Notes under the pieces: generated by a model
What the model saw: only the letters and a program-made list of their open reading frames with translations
What the model was told of the DNA's origin: nothing
The model's database searches: none
DNA from: Deltaproteobacteria bacterium
GTDB lineage: Bacteria; Desulfobacterota; Desulfarculia; Adiutricales; Adiutricaceae
DNA length: 64,000 nt
Assembly (NCBI GenBank): GCA_031265205.1
Contig: JAISCZ010000021.1
Location: 1 to 64,000, forward strand
Direction of reading: 5' to 3'
Made by a program: the position numbers and the translations under genes
Shown: in pieces, positions 1 to 9,348 of the stretch
How the letters are laid out: each line of letters opens with the position of its first letter
Numbering within the stretch: position 1 is the stretch's first letter

Positions 1-1329
1 GGCGGGTGCCGCCGGGAGGGGAGGAGCCGCGGGGGGCGGAGCCGCCGGGGGGGGAGTCGCCGCGGGCGGTGTCGCGGCGGGCGTAGTCGCGGCTGGAGGA
101 GTCGCGGCGGGCGGAGTCGCGGCGGGAGGAGTCGCCGCGGGAGGAGTCGCCGCTGGAGGAGTCGCGGCGGGAGGAGTCGCCGCTGGAGGAGTCGCGGCGG
201 GCGGAGTCGCCGCTGGAGGAGTCGCGGCGGGCGGAGTCGCCGCTGGAGGAGTCACGGCGGGCGTAGTCACGGCGGGCGTAGTCGCGGCGGGAGGAGTCGC
301 GACTGGAGGAGTCGCGACAGGAGGAGTCGCCGCGGGAGGCGTCGTTGGCGGGGCTGGAGAAGTCGCTTGGGTCGCGGGTTCGGGAGACGCCGGAGTCGCG
401 GCCCCAAGGGGTTCCCCGCCGGCCACGGGCGGGGCGGTGGGCGGAGGCGGCAAGTCATTCGGCGGCTCCGCGACGATAGGGCCTTCCCCTTGGGGAGGAA
501 TAACTCTTGGAGTCGCTTCGGCGGGGGCCGTTAAGGTGTCCCCTCCGCTTAAAGCCACGGGTTCCGCTGGGACCAGATCCGACGAAATCTCTCCGGCGGG
601 AGTCATCCGCGAGCCGCCGCGCTCGTCAAAGGCCATCATTTCCGGAGCGAGGGTTCCGCTGAGGGAGCCCGGGCCTAAAGCCTCCGGCTCCGACGCGTTG
701 GCGAGCAAGGGGATGACCCGCGGGGGAGCCACTGCGGGAGGCCCCGCCGACTGATAGGTCTCGGGGGGAGCGGTGGGGTTCAACGGATAAAAGGACCGGG
801 AAGGATCCTCGGGCGCCTCAGCCGGGTCGCTAGTATCGACCGGCGTTAAATTCAGAGCGGTTGGGGAAGCTTCCGCCGGGGGCTCTTCCTGGGGCGAAAA
901 GTTTAAGACCGGATCGGGGGACGAGGGTATGGTCGGCTCCGGTCGCGGCGCCGCTGGCTCGTTTAAGGGAACGTTTAAGGCCGCCGTCAGTGGCTCCGCC
1001 TGGGCCGGGGCCGGCAGGGCGGACTGGGGCGCGGCGCTTTGAGCGTTCGGGTCCGGGGAAACGGAGTCGTCGCGACCGTGGAAAAAAATAACGACCGCAG
1101 CCAAGAGCAGAACCAGGACGAGGGAGACGATTTTTAAGACCGGAACGGACTTTTTGAGGCTGCCGTACTCGGGTTGGGACTCGCCATCCTCCTCTTCGTA
1201 CCAGGACTCGTCGTTATCGTCGGGGATGTCGTCTCCGCCTAAAACGCCTTCGCGGGGTTCGCTCTTTCCACTCTCCAAAGCTTCGTCGTCCACGAGGATG
1301 GGATCGCGCTCTTCTCGGTCTTCGGCCAT
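1..1329 (-). CDS. Single-pass membrane protein with ATPPA pentapeptide repeats (3' end outside window)
   Basis: An open frame runs from an ATG at 1329 to the window edge without a stop, so 443 residues are visible and the C-terminus is missing. Residues 1-63 are acidic and hydrophilic, and residues 64-83 form one hydrophobic helix followed by HGRDD. The rest is Pro/Ala/Thr-rich, ending in many copies of an ATPPA unit. The layout (cytoplasmic N-terminus, one TM helix, long Pro-rich periplasmic linker) resembles SPOR-domain or TonB-like envelope proteins. No such domain lies inside the window, so this is only a suggestion. It lies 130 bp downstream of a YfgM-like TPR gene on the same strand and may be co-transcribed with it. 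Confidence 0.75.
   Translation of the reverse strand, partial: MAEDREERDPILVDDEALESGKSEPREGVLGGDDIPDDNDESWYEEEDGESQPEYGSLKKSVPVLKIVSLVLVLLLAAVVIFFHGRDDSVSPDPNAQSAAPQSALPAPAQAEPLTAALNVPLNEPAAPRPEPTIPSSPDPVLNFSPQEEPPAEASPTALNLTPVDTSDPAEAPEDPSRSFYPLNPTAPPETYQSAGPPAVAPPRVIPLLANASEPEALGPGSLSGTLAPEMMAFDERGGSRMTPAGEISSDLVPAEPVALSGGDTLTAPAEATPRVIPPQGEGPIVAEPPNDLPPPPTAPPVAGGEPLGAATPASPEPATQATSPAPPTTPPAATPPVATPPVATPPAATTPAVTTPAVTPPAATPPAATPPAATPPAATPPAATPPAATPPAATPPAATPPAATPPAATPPAATTPAATPPAATPPPAAPPPAAPPLPAAPA
46..345 (-). repeat. 15-bp coding tandem repeat encoding ATPPA
   Basis: About 20 copies of a 15-bp unit encode Ala-Thr-Pro-Pro-Ala, with variants ATTPA, VTTPA and VATPP. The units differ mainly at third positions, so copies are old enough to have drifted or are being homogenised only partly. 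The unit length is a multiple of three, so copy-number change would lengthen or shorten the periplasmic linker without breaking the frame. Confidence 0.85.
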
Positions 1330-1459
1330 GCTGGGAACCTCTTTAGCGTTAATGAAACAAAGCCGCGAGGGCCTTTCCCGCGAATTCTCGAAAGATTGTG
1401 GGGAAAGCCCCGCCGCGAAGGCGTTCGCGGAGGGAAAAGGCGGACTTAAAAAAAACTCT

Positions 1460-2374
1460 TTACTCGCCCTCTTCCGTCGCGGAACTCCCGCCCTCGCCTT
1501 CCGCGTCGGCGTTATCGTCCGCGGGAGCGTCCGCGCTATCGCCGGCGGGAGATTCCGCGCTATCGCCAGCGGGAGCGGCGGCGCTATCTTCCGCGGGAGG
1601 GTCCGCGCTCGCGGTCGCGGGAACCGTCGCGGCCTCCGCGGGGGCTGGGCTCGCGGCCGCCGCCGGGGAAGCGGCCGGAGGGGCTTGCGGATCGGGGGGA
1701 AGCTCCGCCAGGCGGAAACTGGCCTCGAAGGCCTTGATAGTTTGGGGAAATTCCGCGCGGAGCAGGTTATAGTGTTTCCGAGCGTCTTCCACGCGCCCAA
1801 GGGCCAGGGCCACCCTGGCGAGGGAACTCAAAACGGCCACCCGGTAAGGCGCGGAAGAGGGCGAGCTTTGCTCAAGATCGGAGAGCGTTTTGGCCGCCAA
1901 GTAATTTTCATAGGCGGCTTCCAGTTCCCCGGTCTCTTCTTCCAAAGAGGCCAACAAGTTACGGAGAAGGCCTTGGAGTTCCATTTCCGCGGGGGACAGG
2001 GAACCCAAGATCTCTTTTAAAAGGGCCTTGGCTTCCGGATACTTTTCCTCCGCGACCAAAGCGTTCAGCATGCCGTAACTCGCGAGCCTACCCGCCTTGC
2101 CGCCCCACTCTTCGCGGACGGCTTCCATGTTTTGGTAGGTCTGGGCCGGATCGCCCTGAACGGTGGCCTCGAAATAGGCCCGCCCCGCCTCGAGCCGCCG
2201 GCTGTCGGCCACGTTCCGCCAGACGAGAAGCCCCGCGATAACGACGACCACGGCTATGGCCACCGCCCAAACCCCTTTGGCGTGGGTTGAGTAAAAATTG
2301 AAGACCCGCTCCGAGGTGGTAAAAAACGCGTCCTTTTGCTTGACGAGGGTGTCTATTGAAACTTTTTTGCCCAT
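1460..2374 (-). CDS. YfgM-like TPR inner-membrane protein
   Basis: This 304-residue protein begins with a short cytoplasmic segment, one TM helix at about residues 36-52 (WAVAIAVVVVIAGLLVW), then a helical tetratricopeptide region to about residue 225. This matches the YfgM/TPR_21 architecture: N-terminal anchor and periplasmic TPR domain. Members of that family work with the Sec translocon or periplasmic chaperones; that role is family knowledge, not shown here. The last 75 residues are an Ala/Pro/Glu/Asp tail with imperfect repeats of the type DSAxxPAGDSA, longer than in typical YfgM. It is transcribed toward the Pro-rich membrane protein at 1-1329. Confidence 0.7.
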   Translation of the reverse strand: MGKKVSIDTLVKQKDAFFTTSERVFNFYSTHAKGVWAVAIAVVVVIAGLLVWRNVADSRRLEAGRAYFEATVQGDPAQTYQNMEAVREEWGGKAGRLASYGMLNALVAEEKYPEAKALLKEILGSLSPAEMELQGLLRNLLASLEEETGELEAAYENYLAAKTLSDLEQSSPSSAPYRVAVLSSLARVALALGRVEDARKHYNLLRAEFPQTIKAFEASFRLAELPPDPQAPPAASPAAAASPAPAEAATVPATASADPPAEDSAAAPAGDSAESPAGDSADAPADDNADAEGEGGSSATEEGE

Positions 2375-2681
2375 TAAAAACTTGCTTCCGGAAGTGAGAT
2401 GTCGGGATAGGCGCGCGGCTGTCGCGCGCGTCTTTAAGCGAAAAAGAGAGGCGCCTTGGGGAAAAATCCCTCCTCCCCGCGGCCCCCGGAGGGCTTATGG
2501 GCCCCAGCCGCGCGCGGCGGCGCCCCTAAGGCGCTTTGTATTGGGAAAATAAACGAGGGAAACGGAGAGCCGCGCCGCTCTCTCTTTGGCGAGGAAACTC
2601 TCTTAGGCAAGGAAAATAGAGAATTTACGCGCGAAAAGCAATATTTTTTCCCGCGCCGTTCGCCCTAAGGGGGAAAGGCCC
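2375..2681. other. Intergenic spacer
   Basis: This spacer separates two minus-strand genes. I see no RNA gene, clear hairpin or convincing ORF in it. Confidence 0.5.
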
Positions 2682-3920
2682 TTACCGTTTGCGCGATTTC
2701 ATGATGGCGCGGTAAACGGCCTTTTCCACCAGAACGGAAAATTCCTTGGGGCTCATCTCCGCGACGGTCGCGGGCTCGCGACCGAAGGTCTCCTCCGGGG
2801 CTTCCAAGGGCTGGGGATTGGAGGCGATCCGGGCCCGGGCGCCGTAAGGGCTCGCGGTGGCCCTTTCCGCCAAAAGCAAAGGCTCTCCCGCGGCGACCAA
2901 CGGCTCCAAGAGGGGTTCCGGGGCGTTCTGGGGCGCCCGCTCCACGAAGGCCGCGGGACGGGGCGGCTCGCGCCACGCGCGAGCGGGCGAGCTGACGACG
3001 CTCGCTGGGGCGAGGCGCGAGCCGTTGTCCACCCGATCGGTCAAGAGAATCGTCTGGGCCTCTTCCCGCCCCTCGCTAGCGCGAACGGGCGTGGGCGGCT
3101 TGGCGGTTAAAAGGGGTTTTTCCGGGGCGCTTACCGTCGCGGGGGCGTCCCCTTCGGGGTCGAACTCCACGCCCGAGACGCTTCCCGTCTTTTTTTCGAT
3201 CTCGTCAAGGCCCCGCAGGAGCTTTTCCATTTCCGCGAGGGCCTTTTCCTCTTCCGCCTTGTCGCTTATTGACGGCGCGCTTTCCGGCGTCTCGCGGCCC
3301 CGCCGCGCGTGGGCGCGGGACTCTATCTCCGCCCCGTCCGCCCCGTCAGTCGGGGAATCCGGGTCCCAGGCGCTTTCCGCGCTAGCGGCGGCGGCGAAGT
3401 CCCCCGCCGGAAAGTCGCGCTCCCGGCCCGCCCGCGGCGCGCTCGGGGGGGCGGCGGCGAAAGCGAGGCCCGCGACTCCCTGGACGACTCCCTGAACATG
3501 GGAATCCTCTCCCTCCGCCGCGCCCTCCGGGGGAAGGGCGAAGGAGGGCTCCGGGTCGCGCGCCTGAGGCTCCAAGGCGCCGCCCCCGGAGGGCGCCGCG
3601 CGGGGCGCGCGCTCCGGCGCTTCCTCTTCCCCGCGCGAGGGAAAAGGCGCGGCGAGGACGGCGGCGCTCGGCGCGGCGACGGGGGAGATCTCCGCGATAT
3701 CCAAAGGGCTATCTTCCGGGAAATCGCTCTCCGCGCTCCCGTCCCCCAAGCCCGCGCTCGCCAAAACGTCGCTCTCCAGATCGCTCGCGAGGCTCGGGTC
3801 GAAACCGTCCTCGCCCGCGGCTCCGATCGCGGGAATATCCAGAAGATCTCGCAATTCCTCGTCCTCTTCCAAATTCGCGTCGAGAGGAAAAGCGTTCCGC
3901 CGCGTGTCGTCCGTGGTCAT
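2682..3920 (-). CDS. Acidic low-complexity protein of unknown function
   Basis: A 412-residue ORF starts at ATG 3920. Most of it is disordered and rich in Ala, Pro, Glu and Ser. A charged segment with EEEKALAEMEKLLRGLDEIEKK at about residues 220-240 is probably helical, and the conserved-looking C-terminus EFSVLVEKAVYRAIMKSRKR is a basic amphipathic helix. No domain is recognised. The plan (acidic disordered body plus short C-terminal helix) is seen in polar scaffold proteins such as PopZ and in deltaproteobacterial gliding or chemotaxis adaptors, but that is speculation. Codon use matches its neighbours and the frame is long and clean, so it is probably a real gene. Confidence 0.6.
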   Translation of the reverse strand: MTTDDTRRNAFPLDANLEEDEELRDLLDIPAIGAAGEDGFDPSLASDLESDVLASAGLGDGSAESDFPEDSPLDIAEISPVAAPSAAVLAAPFPSRGEEEAPERAPRAAPSGGGALEPQARDPEPSFALPPEGAAEGEDSHVQGVVQGVAGLAFAAAPPSAPRAGRERDFPAGDFAAAASAESAWDPDSPTDGADGAEIESRAHARRGRETPESAPSISDKAEEEKALAEMEKLLRGLDEIEKKTGSVSGVEFDPEGDAPATVSAPEKPLLTAKPPTPVRASEGREEAQTILLTDRVDNGSRLAPASVVSSPARAWREPPRPAAFVERAPQNAPEPLLEPLVAAGEPLLLAERATASPYGARARIASNPQPLEAPEETFGREPATVAEMSPKEFSVLVEKAVYRAIMKSRKR

Positions 3921-4068
3921 GGAAAACCCCCTTGGGAGCGTCTATTTTATGAATTCGCCGCGGAAAAACAAAGAGCGCGCCGGATTTTCGCGAAATTTTG
4001 GGGAAATCGCCAAAAAAGCCCGGGGCCCGGGGCCAACGGCGACGCGCCCCTTGGGCTTAAGGCGCGCC

Positions 4069-4953
4069 TCAGAGCCGTTCCACCGGGTACCCCTCGGGGG
4101 GCGCGAGCTCCAGAAGGCCCTCCGGCAAGGGAAAGCCCAAGCGGATCTCCTGGTAGCGGACGACGAGCTCGCGCGCCTCCCCTTTTTCCTTCCACTGGGC
4201 GGTCACGGAGTCGGGGAAAGGCAGACTCTCGTTTAAGCTTTCCCACTCGCGGTCCCGAAAGCCGCCGAAGCGCGCCACGAACTCCGGATTGTAGCGAGAG
4301 CCCTTGGAAAAGGCCCGCGCCCGGGGTTTTTCCGCCATGTTCCACAAAGGCCCCCCCTGGACTTGGACCAGGTAAGGAACGCTGTCGTAAGGCCCCCAGT
4401 AATTGAGGGAGACCGTGGCCTCCCGGGCGGGGAAGGCCTCCAGGGCCTCGGCCCGGACGGGCTTTTCCGGAAGCGCGCCCGCGAGAAGCGCCAGGAAGGC
4501 CTCCGGCCCAAAGGGCGTGGGAAGCAGATCGTTTAGGGAAAAATCCCGCGCGTCCCCCACGTGGAAGACCGCCTCCAGATAGTCCAGGGCCCGGATTTCC
4601 CCGTCGCGGGAAAGAAGCTTGAAGGCCGGGCGGCCCAAGGGATCGAAGGCCGTGAAGAGAAAAGCGTCCGGTTTCGCGGCGATAAGCTCAAAACGGTGGA
4701 AGCGGCGGTCCCGGCCGCGGGCGTAATTGGCTTCCCCCCGGAGGGCGAAGGTTTTAAGGCTTTCCCCGCGCTCGTAGAGGCCCGTCGCCAGCTCCAAGGC
4801 CCGCGCGTCCTCTGCCGGAGCCTCGGAGGGGCCAAGGGGCCGCCCCGCGCCGCTGGGGCAGCCCCCCAGCGCGAGGGGAAGAAAGGCGAACGCGAGCGCG
4901 AAGGCCGCGCGGGCGAGAGCCGAGGCGCGCGGCTTAGGGGTTTTGGATGGCAT
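4069..4953 (-). CDS. LolA/LolB-like outer-membrane lipoprotein (DUF4292 type)
   Basis: A 294-residue protein with a lipoprotein signal: basic N-terminus, hydrophobic core and the lipobox LALGGC with Cys31. The mature part reads as an anti-parallel beta sheet protein (FALRGEANYARG, FELIAAKPDAFLFTAFDPLGRPAFKLL, REATVSLNYWGPYDSVPYLVQVQ), the pattern of LolB/LolA-type lipid-binding lipoproteins. Its start lies inside the 3' end of the TPR lipoprotein gene (20-bp overlap), so the two are probably translationally coupled. Likely role: handling of lipid or lipoprotein cargo at the outer membrane. LolB itself would need a hydrophobic loop that I cannot confirm, so no symbol is given. Confidence 0.65.
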   Translation of the reverse strand: MPSKTPKPRASALARAAFALAFAFLPLALGGCPSGAGRPLGPSEAPAEDARALELATGLYERGESLKTFALRGEANYARGRDRRFHRFELIAAKPDAFLFTAFDPLGRPAFKLLSRDGEIRALDYLEAVFHVGDARDFSLNDLLPTPFGPEAFLALLAGALPEKPVRAEALEAFPAREATVSLNYWGPYDSVPYLVQVQGGPLWNMAEKPRARAFSKGSRYNPEFVARFGGFRDREWESLNESLPFPDSVTAQWKEKGEARELVVRYQEIRLGFPLPEGLLELAPPEGYPVERL

Positions 4954-6646
4954 TGAGCTTGTCCCTGACGCTCTCCGGAGACTCGTGGCCCACTTCCAGG
5001 GCCCGCGCGAAGGCGCGGCGGGCCTCCGGGCCGCGGCCCAGCTTGAGCAAAACGTCGCCCAGATGCTCCACGATCACGGGATCCTCCTGGCTCAGGCGCG
5101 CGGCCCGCTCCAAGAGCGGCAGGGCTTTTTTGAGATCCCCCAGGCGATAGTAGACCCAGGCCAAGGTGTCCAAATAGTAGCCGTTGTCGGGCTTTAAGGC
5201 GTTGGCCTTCAAGGCTAAAGCCAGGGCCTCCTGGAGATGGGCGTTTTCCTCGGCCCAGGTGTAGGCGAGATAATTTAAGGCCTCGGCGAACTCGGGGTCG
5301 AGCTCTATCGCCGTTTCCATGGCCGCGACGCAGAGTTCCTTGTTGCCCAGCTTGTCCTCCGCCGCCCCCAGGCTGAAATAGACGTCGGCCCCCTTGGGGA
5401 AGAGCTTTAAACCCTCCAGATAAAGGTCCCGCGCCTCGAGCGCGCGGCCCATTTCCTCGAGGATCCGCCCGGTCGCGACGAGCAGAGAGGAATCGCGCGC
5501 CTGGGAGCGCGCCACGCTGAGGATATCCAAGGCCTCGGCCCGGCGCTCCTCCCTCACGAGGATGGAGGTCAGGTAAAGGATGCCGTCCACGTACTCGCTC
5601 GAAACGGGGGAAATCTTCATGAGGTTGGCCCGGGCGCCCTTTTCGTCCCCGTTTTCCGCCTGGGTGACGGCTAAAAGGTAGCGCGCCTGGTCATTGCCGG
5701 GATTTTTGCGCAAAACGGCGGAGAACTCGGCCATGGCCTTCTGGTGGAGTCCCTCCTCCAGAAACATGAGCCCGATGGTAATGCCCGCTTCCTCGGTGTT
5801 TTGGTTGAGGCCCGCGATCTCGTCGATGAGGCGGACCGCCTCGGCGCGTTTGCCGACTTTAAGGAGGACCCGCGAAAGGCGCGCCTTGGCCATGGTCATG
5901 TCCGGCTGGCTGGCGATAATGCGCCGATAGTCTTTTTCGGCCGCGCGCAAATTCCCCATCTGCTCGTGGAGCAGGGCGAGTTCCACCAGGCTTTCCACGA
6001 AATCCGGATTCTTGCGCACCGAATTTTCGAAAAAGCGGATGGCTTCCTGGGGACGGTTCCGCCGCAGGGCCACCCTCCCCAAGAAATAATCGGGCAAATA
6101 GGAGGTGGGAGCCATGGCCCGCAGCTTGCGGAAGGCGTCCGAGGCCTCGTCGAGGCGCCCGCTCTCCGCGTACATCGCGCCCAGGTAACTGATGGCCTCG
6201 TCGCTCAAGGGGTCGAGGCGCAAGGCCTCGAGGTAGTTTTTTTCCGCCTCGTCCCATTGGCCGGCGATGGAAGCCAGATAGCCCGCGAAGAGCCGCGGCT
6301 CCGGGTCCTGGGGGCTTAGGGCCATGGCTTTGTTGACGTAGAGGGTGGACTCTTCCACCCGGCCCTTGCGCGCCAGCATCCGGGCGGTTTCCAGCTCCAG
6401 GTAATAGGGTCCCCCGGCGGCCGCCGCGGCCCTTTTCATGGCGTTGACCGCCTCGTCGTCGCGGTGGGAAAATTCGTCGTAATGGGCCTTCAGAAAAAAG
6501 TAGTAGCTCTGGGGAAGCCCCGCGCCGATCCCCGTGGCGTGGGGCTGGCAGCCCGCCGCCAGGCCCAAAGACAGGATCGCGCCGCCCAAGAGCCCCCAGG
6601 GGCCCCGGATAAGCCAAGACAAAAAATATTTCGTTTGAGGCCGCAT
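4934..6646 (-). CDS. TPR-repeat lipoprotein
   Basis: A 570-residue protein with a signal peptide ending in the lipobox LGLAAGC (Cys33). Almost all the rest is consecutive TPR units: the recurring pattern of A at position 8, G at position 9 and P near position 32 is visible, for example in DPEPRLFAGYLASIAGQWDEA and ALKPDNGYYLDTLAWVYYRL. At least twelve units are likely. It is a periplasmic or outer-membrane-facing scaffold of unknown partner. It sits 21 bp downstream of the sigma factor gene and overlaps the LolB-like gene, so sigma factor, TPR lipoprotein and LolB-like protein form one probable operon. Confidence 0.8.
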   Translation of the reverse strand: MRPQTKYFLSWLIRGPWGLLGGAILSLGLAAGCQPHATGIGAGLPQSYYFFLKAHYDEFSHRDDEAVNAMKRAAAAAGGPYYLELETARMLARKGRVEESTLYVNKAMALSPQDPEPRLFAGYLASIAGQWDEAEKNYLEALRLDPLSDEAISYLGAMYAESGRLDEASDAFRKLRAMAPTSYLPDYFLGRVALRRNRPQEAIRFFENSVRKNPDFVESLVELALLHEQMGNLRAAEKDYRRIIASQPDMTMAKARLSRVLLKVGKRAEAVRLIDEIAGLNQNTEEAGITIGLMFLEEGLHQKAMAEFSAVLRKNPGNDQARYLLAVTQAENGDEKGARANLMKISPVSSEYVDGILYLTSILVREERRAEALDILSVARSQARDSSLLVATGRILEEMGRALEARDLYLEGLKLFPKGADVYFSLGAAEDKLGNKELCVAAMETAIELDPEFAEALNYLAYTWAEENAHLQEALALALKANALKPDNGYYLDTLAWVYYRLGDLKKALPLLERAARLSQEDPVIVEHLGDVLLKLGRGPEARRAFARALEVGHESPESVRDKLNAIQNP

Positions 6647-6667
6647 AGGGGGTGACCGTTTCCGGGG

Positions 6668-7648
6668 TTACGCGCTTAACTCCGGCAGTTCTTTCTTAAA
6701 GTAAGTGGCCAGCTTTTCTTTGAGGCGCTCCTCGATCTGGCGCACCCTTTCCCGGGAGATCCCGAACTCCTCGCCCAGCTCCTGGAGGGTGACGGGATCC
6801 TCGCTCATGAGACGCTTTTCCAGGATGCGCGTCTCCCTCTCGTTCAAAGTCTTGCGAAAACGCGCGAGCCTATCGGCGACGAGCTCCCGGACCTGGGCGT
6901 CGGCCAGGATGTTGTCGGCTCGCGGTTCCGCGGAGGGGATGAAATGGCCCTGGGTCTCGTCCGAGCCCTCGCGCGCGGGGGCGTCCAGGGAAAATTCCAC
7001 CCCGGAGCCCAGGCGGGCGTTCATTTCTTCCACTTCCTCCTGGGTCACCCCGAGCCTTTGGGCCAAAAGCCGCGGCGCGGGCTCCAAGCCCTCCTTGAGG
7101 ATCCGCTCCCGCTCGCGCCTGAGCCGATAGAAGAGCATCCGCTGATGCTGGGTGGTTCCCACCTTGACCAAACGCCAGTTATCCATGATGAACTTCATGA
7201 TATAGGCCTTGATCCAGTAGGCGGCGTAATAGCTGAATTTTACCCCACGGGAGGGGTCGAATTTCTTGAGGGCCTGGAGCAACCCGAGATTGCCTTCCTG
7301 AATCAGGTCCTGGAGATTGTGCAGCCAGGAGCTTTGGAACTCCAAGGCGATCTTGACCACGAGCCGCAGGTTGGAGGTAATAATTTTATGGCTCGTCGCG
7401 GGGTCGCCGGTTTCCGCGTAGAACTTTAAAAGGTTGTCCTCCTCCACGCGGGTCAGAAGCTTAAAGCGCCTAATCTCGGCGAGATAGGCCTCCAGGGAGT
7501 CGTCGGCGCTCGGCTCCGCCGGGGGCGAGGCGGGCGCGTAGGGGGCGGGAACGTTATAGCGAGTCGCGTCCGCGGGGAGATTAGACTCGTCCCCGTCGAG
7601 ATCCATTTCTTCTTCTATATAAGCTTGGGCTTCCGTATCCAAATCCAA
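6668..7648 (-). CDS. rpoH: RpoH-like sigma-70 family factor (sigma-32 group)
   Basis: A 326-residue sigma factor without the long region 1.1 or the region 1/2 spacer of RpoD. Region 1.2-like residues lie at about 51-80, region 2 at 92-160 (NLRLVVKIA, DLIQEGNLGLLQALKKFDP, IKAYIMKFIMDNW), an RpoH-type segment VKVGTTQHQRMLFYRLR at 161-177, and region 4 with a helix-turn-helix at about 293-314 (LQELGEEFGISRERVRQIEE). The VG/ATT..QR.LF.LR segment is characteristic of heat-shock sigma factors, hence the call. An alternative is another group 2/3 sigma of myxobacterial SigB/C type. It probably directs transcription of stress genes. The TPR lipoprotein gene follows 21 bp downstream. Confidence 0.8.
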   Translation of the reverse strand: MDLDTEAQAYIEEEMDLDGDESNLPADATRYNVPAPYAPASPPAEPSADDSLEAYLAEIRRFKLLTRVEEDNLLKFYAETGDPATSHKIITSNLRLVVKIALEFQSSWLHNLQDLIQEGNLGLLQALKKFDPSRGVKFSYYAAYWIKAYIMKFIMDNWRLVKVGTTQHQRMLFYRLRRERERILKEGLEPAPRLLAQRLGVTQEEVEEMNARLGSGVEFSLDAPAREGSDETQGHFIPSAEPRADNILADAQVRELVADRLARFRKTLNERETRILEKRLMSEDPVTLQELGEEFGISRERVRQIEERLKEKLATYFKKELPELSA

Positions 7649-7998
7649 TGAGGACGCCTCTCGCGCGCGCGGAAATTAGTCGGCGCGACCCAAAACCGCC
7701 AGTCAGGCCAAAAAGCGCGCAAGATCCCCCTGGGGCCCCCGCGGGTCTCCCCGCGCGAGCCCGCCGCGCGCCAGCGGGGAAACCCGCGACGCCCACCCCA
7801 TAGGCTACGCGACTTACGCGAAAACTATAAACCCAGCCTACCCTCTTGTCAAACCGCGGCGGGGCGCGCGGAAGGGCGGCAAAGCGCGAGCGCGCGCCAT
7901 AATAGGCGTTTTTTCCCCGCGCCTCCGGAAGGGCGCTTTCTTCCCTCGCGCCCCTTTGGGGCCCCGGCGGGGCCCTTAGGGGGCGCCCTTATTTTCGC
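7649..7998. other. Intergenic spacer upstream of the sigma factor gene
   Basis: It carries the sigma factor gene's 5' region. Near 7960-7985 a GC palindrome (GGGCCCC/GGGGCCC) lies just past the beta-lactamase-family gene stop and could serve as its terminator, but there is no clear U-tract. Nothing else is recognised. Confidence 0.4.
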
Positions 7999-9348
7999 TT
8001 AATGGAACAGGCTCGCGTAAGCCGCCTCGACCAGGCGGGAAAAGGCGTTGCCCCTTATGCCGCTCATGGTCATGTCCGTCATGAGAACCCCGGAAAGGCC
8101 CTTTTCCCGGTCCATAAACCAGGTGTGCCCGTAGACCCCGCTCCAGACGAGCGAGCCCGGGCTTAAGGGGAGTTCCGCCGCGCGGCTATCGCGGACGACC
8201 GCCCAGCCGGCCCCAAAGCCCAAGCCCGGGGCGTCCGCCTCCAAAGGCGCGATGGAGTCCGCGCTAAGTTGGGTTACGACCTCTTGGCTCATGAGGGAGC
8301 CGTCGTTAATCCTTATGGCCTCCAGAACTTTGAGGACGTCCTGGGCGGTCCCCACGAGCCCGGCGCCCCCCGAGGGCCAGGCGTGCGGGTCAAAGGCCCG
8401 GGCGGGACTGAAGACGATCTCCAACCCGGCGCCCAGCGAGAACGTCTCCGGCTCGCGCAAGGGGCGGGGCTTGGGCTCGTCGAGCCGATACTGGACCGCG
8501 ACGAGCGCGGGATCCGCCGACCAAAAGGCCGGGCCCGCGATCCCCAAGGGCTCGAGGAGGAGTTCCCGCGTGGCCTCGGGGAAAGGCTTGCCGTAAGCCA
8601 CGGCGATGACCTCGCCTAAAACGTCCGTCGCCTGGGAATATTTCCAGCTCTCCCCGGGCTCGTAAAGGAGGGGACAGGACGCGATTCTCTTGACGTTTTC
8701 CGTCAACGTGAGCCCCGGGGCGCTGTCCAGGCCGTCGGAAACCCGGGCCAGATGGTAAGGGCCGTCCTTTTTTTCCACGAAAAGGTAATCCAAGCCCGCC
8801 GTGTGGTTTAAAAGGTGCCTGATTAAAATAGGCTTCCCCTCCCCCGCCGGGGCCTTTGGAGTGAAGTAGGGAAGGTAGGCGCTCACGGGATCGTCCAAGG
8901 CGATGGTTCCCCGGCTCAATAAGACCCCCGCGACGGCCACCGTGAAAATTTTGGAAACGGACGAGAGGCGGAAGGGGGTATCCGCCGTCATGGGGATATC
9001 CTTTTCCGCGTCCCGGCTTCCCACGGCGTGGGAGTAGACGACTTGCCCGTCCTTCATGAGCGTAAAGACCGCCCCCACCAATTCGCCGCTTTGGACCTTT
9101 TGATCCAAAATCTCGTCCAAGACCTCGGTGAGGGTCGGGCCCGCGACTAAGAGGGCCTCGGCCTCGCCCGGGACCGGGCTCGCGGCGCTATCCGCCAACG
9201 CGCTCCGGCTCCCGGAAAGGGCCGCCGGAAAAAGCGCGCCCAAGGACCAAAGGACAAAGGCGACAAGGGCCAAGGCCCAAAACGCTGTTTGAGGGCCGCG
9301 AGAGCCACCGCCCCGCGGGGACGGTCGCGCGTCCGCTAAAAAAGGCAT
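7999..9348 (-). CDS. Serine beta-lactamase-family hydrolase (class C / EstB type)
   Basis: A 449-residue protein with a hydrophobic segment at residues 22-45, a signal anchor or signal peptide. The beta-lactamase fold follows: SVSK at 130-133 is the SxxK motif with nucleophile Ser130 and Lys133, and YSQ at 237-239 replaces the usual YxN. The third motif is not a standard KTG or HTG; the nearest candidate is GHTWF near residue 415. The fold and lone SxxK suggest an esterase, D-Ala-D-Ala peptidase or CubicO-type hydrolase acting outside the cytoplasm rather than true antibiotic resistance. It stands alone between spacers. Confidence 0.8.
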   Translation of the reverse strand: MPFLADARPSPRGGGSRGPQTAFWALALVAFVLWSLGALFPAALSGSRSALADSAASPVPGEAEALLVAGPTLTEVLDEILDQKVQSGELVGAVFTLMKDGQVVYSHAVGSRDAEKDIPMTADTPFRLSSVSKIFTVAVAGVLLSRGTIALDDPVSAYLPYFTPKAPAGEGKPILIRHLLNHTAGLDYLFVEKKDGPYHLARVSDGLDSAPGLTLTENVKRIASCPLLYEPGESWKYSQATDVLGEVIAVAYGKPFPEATRELLLEPLGIAGPAFWSADPALVAVQYRLDEPKPRPLREPETFSLGAGLEIVFSPARAFDPHAWPSGGAGLVGTAQDVLKVLEAIRINDGSLMSQEVVTQLSADSIAPLEADAPGLGFGAGWAVVRDSRAAELPLSPGSLVWSGVYGHTWFMDREKGLSGVLMTDMTMSGIRGNAFSRLVEAAYASLFH

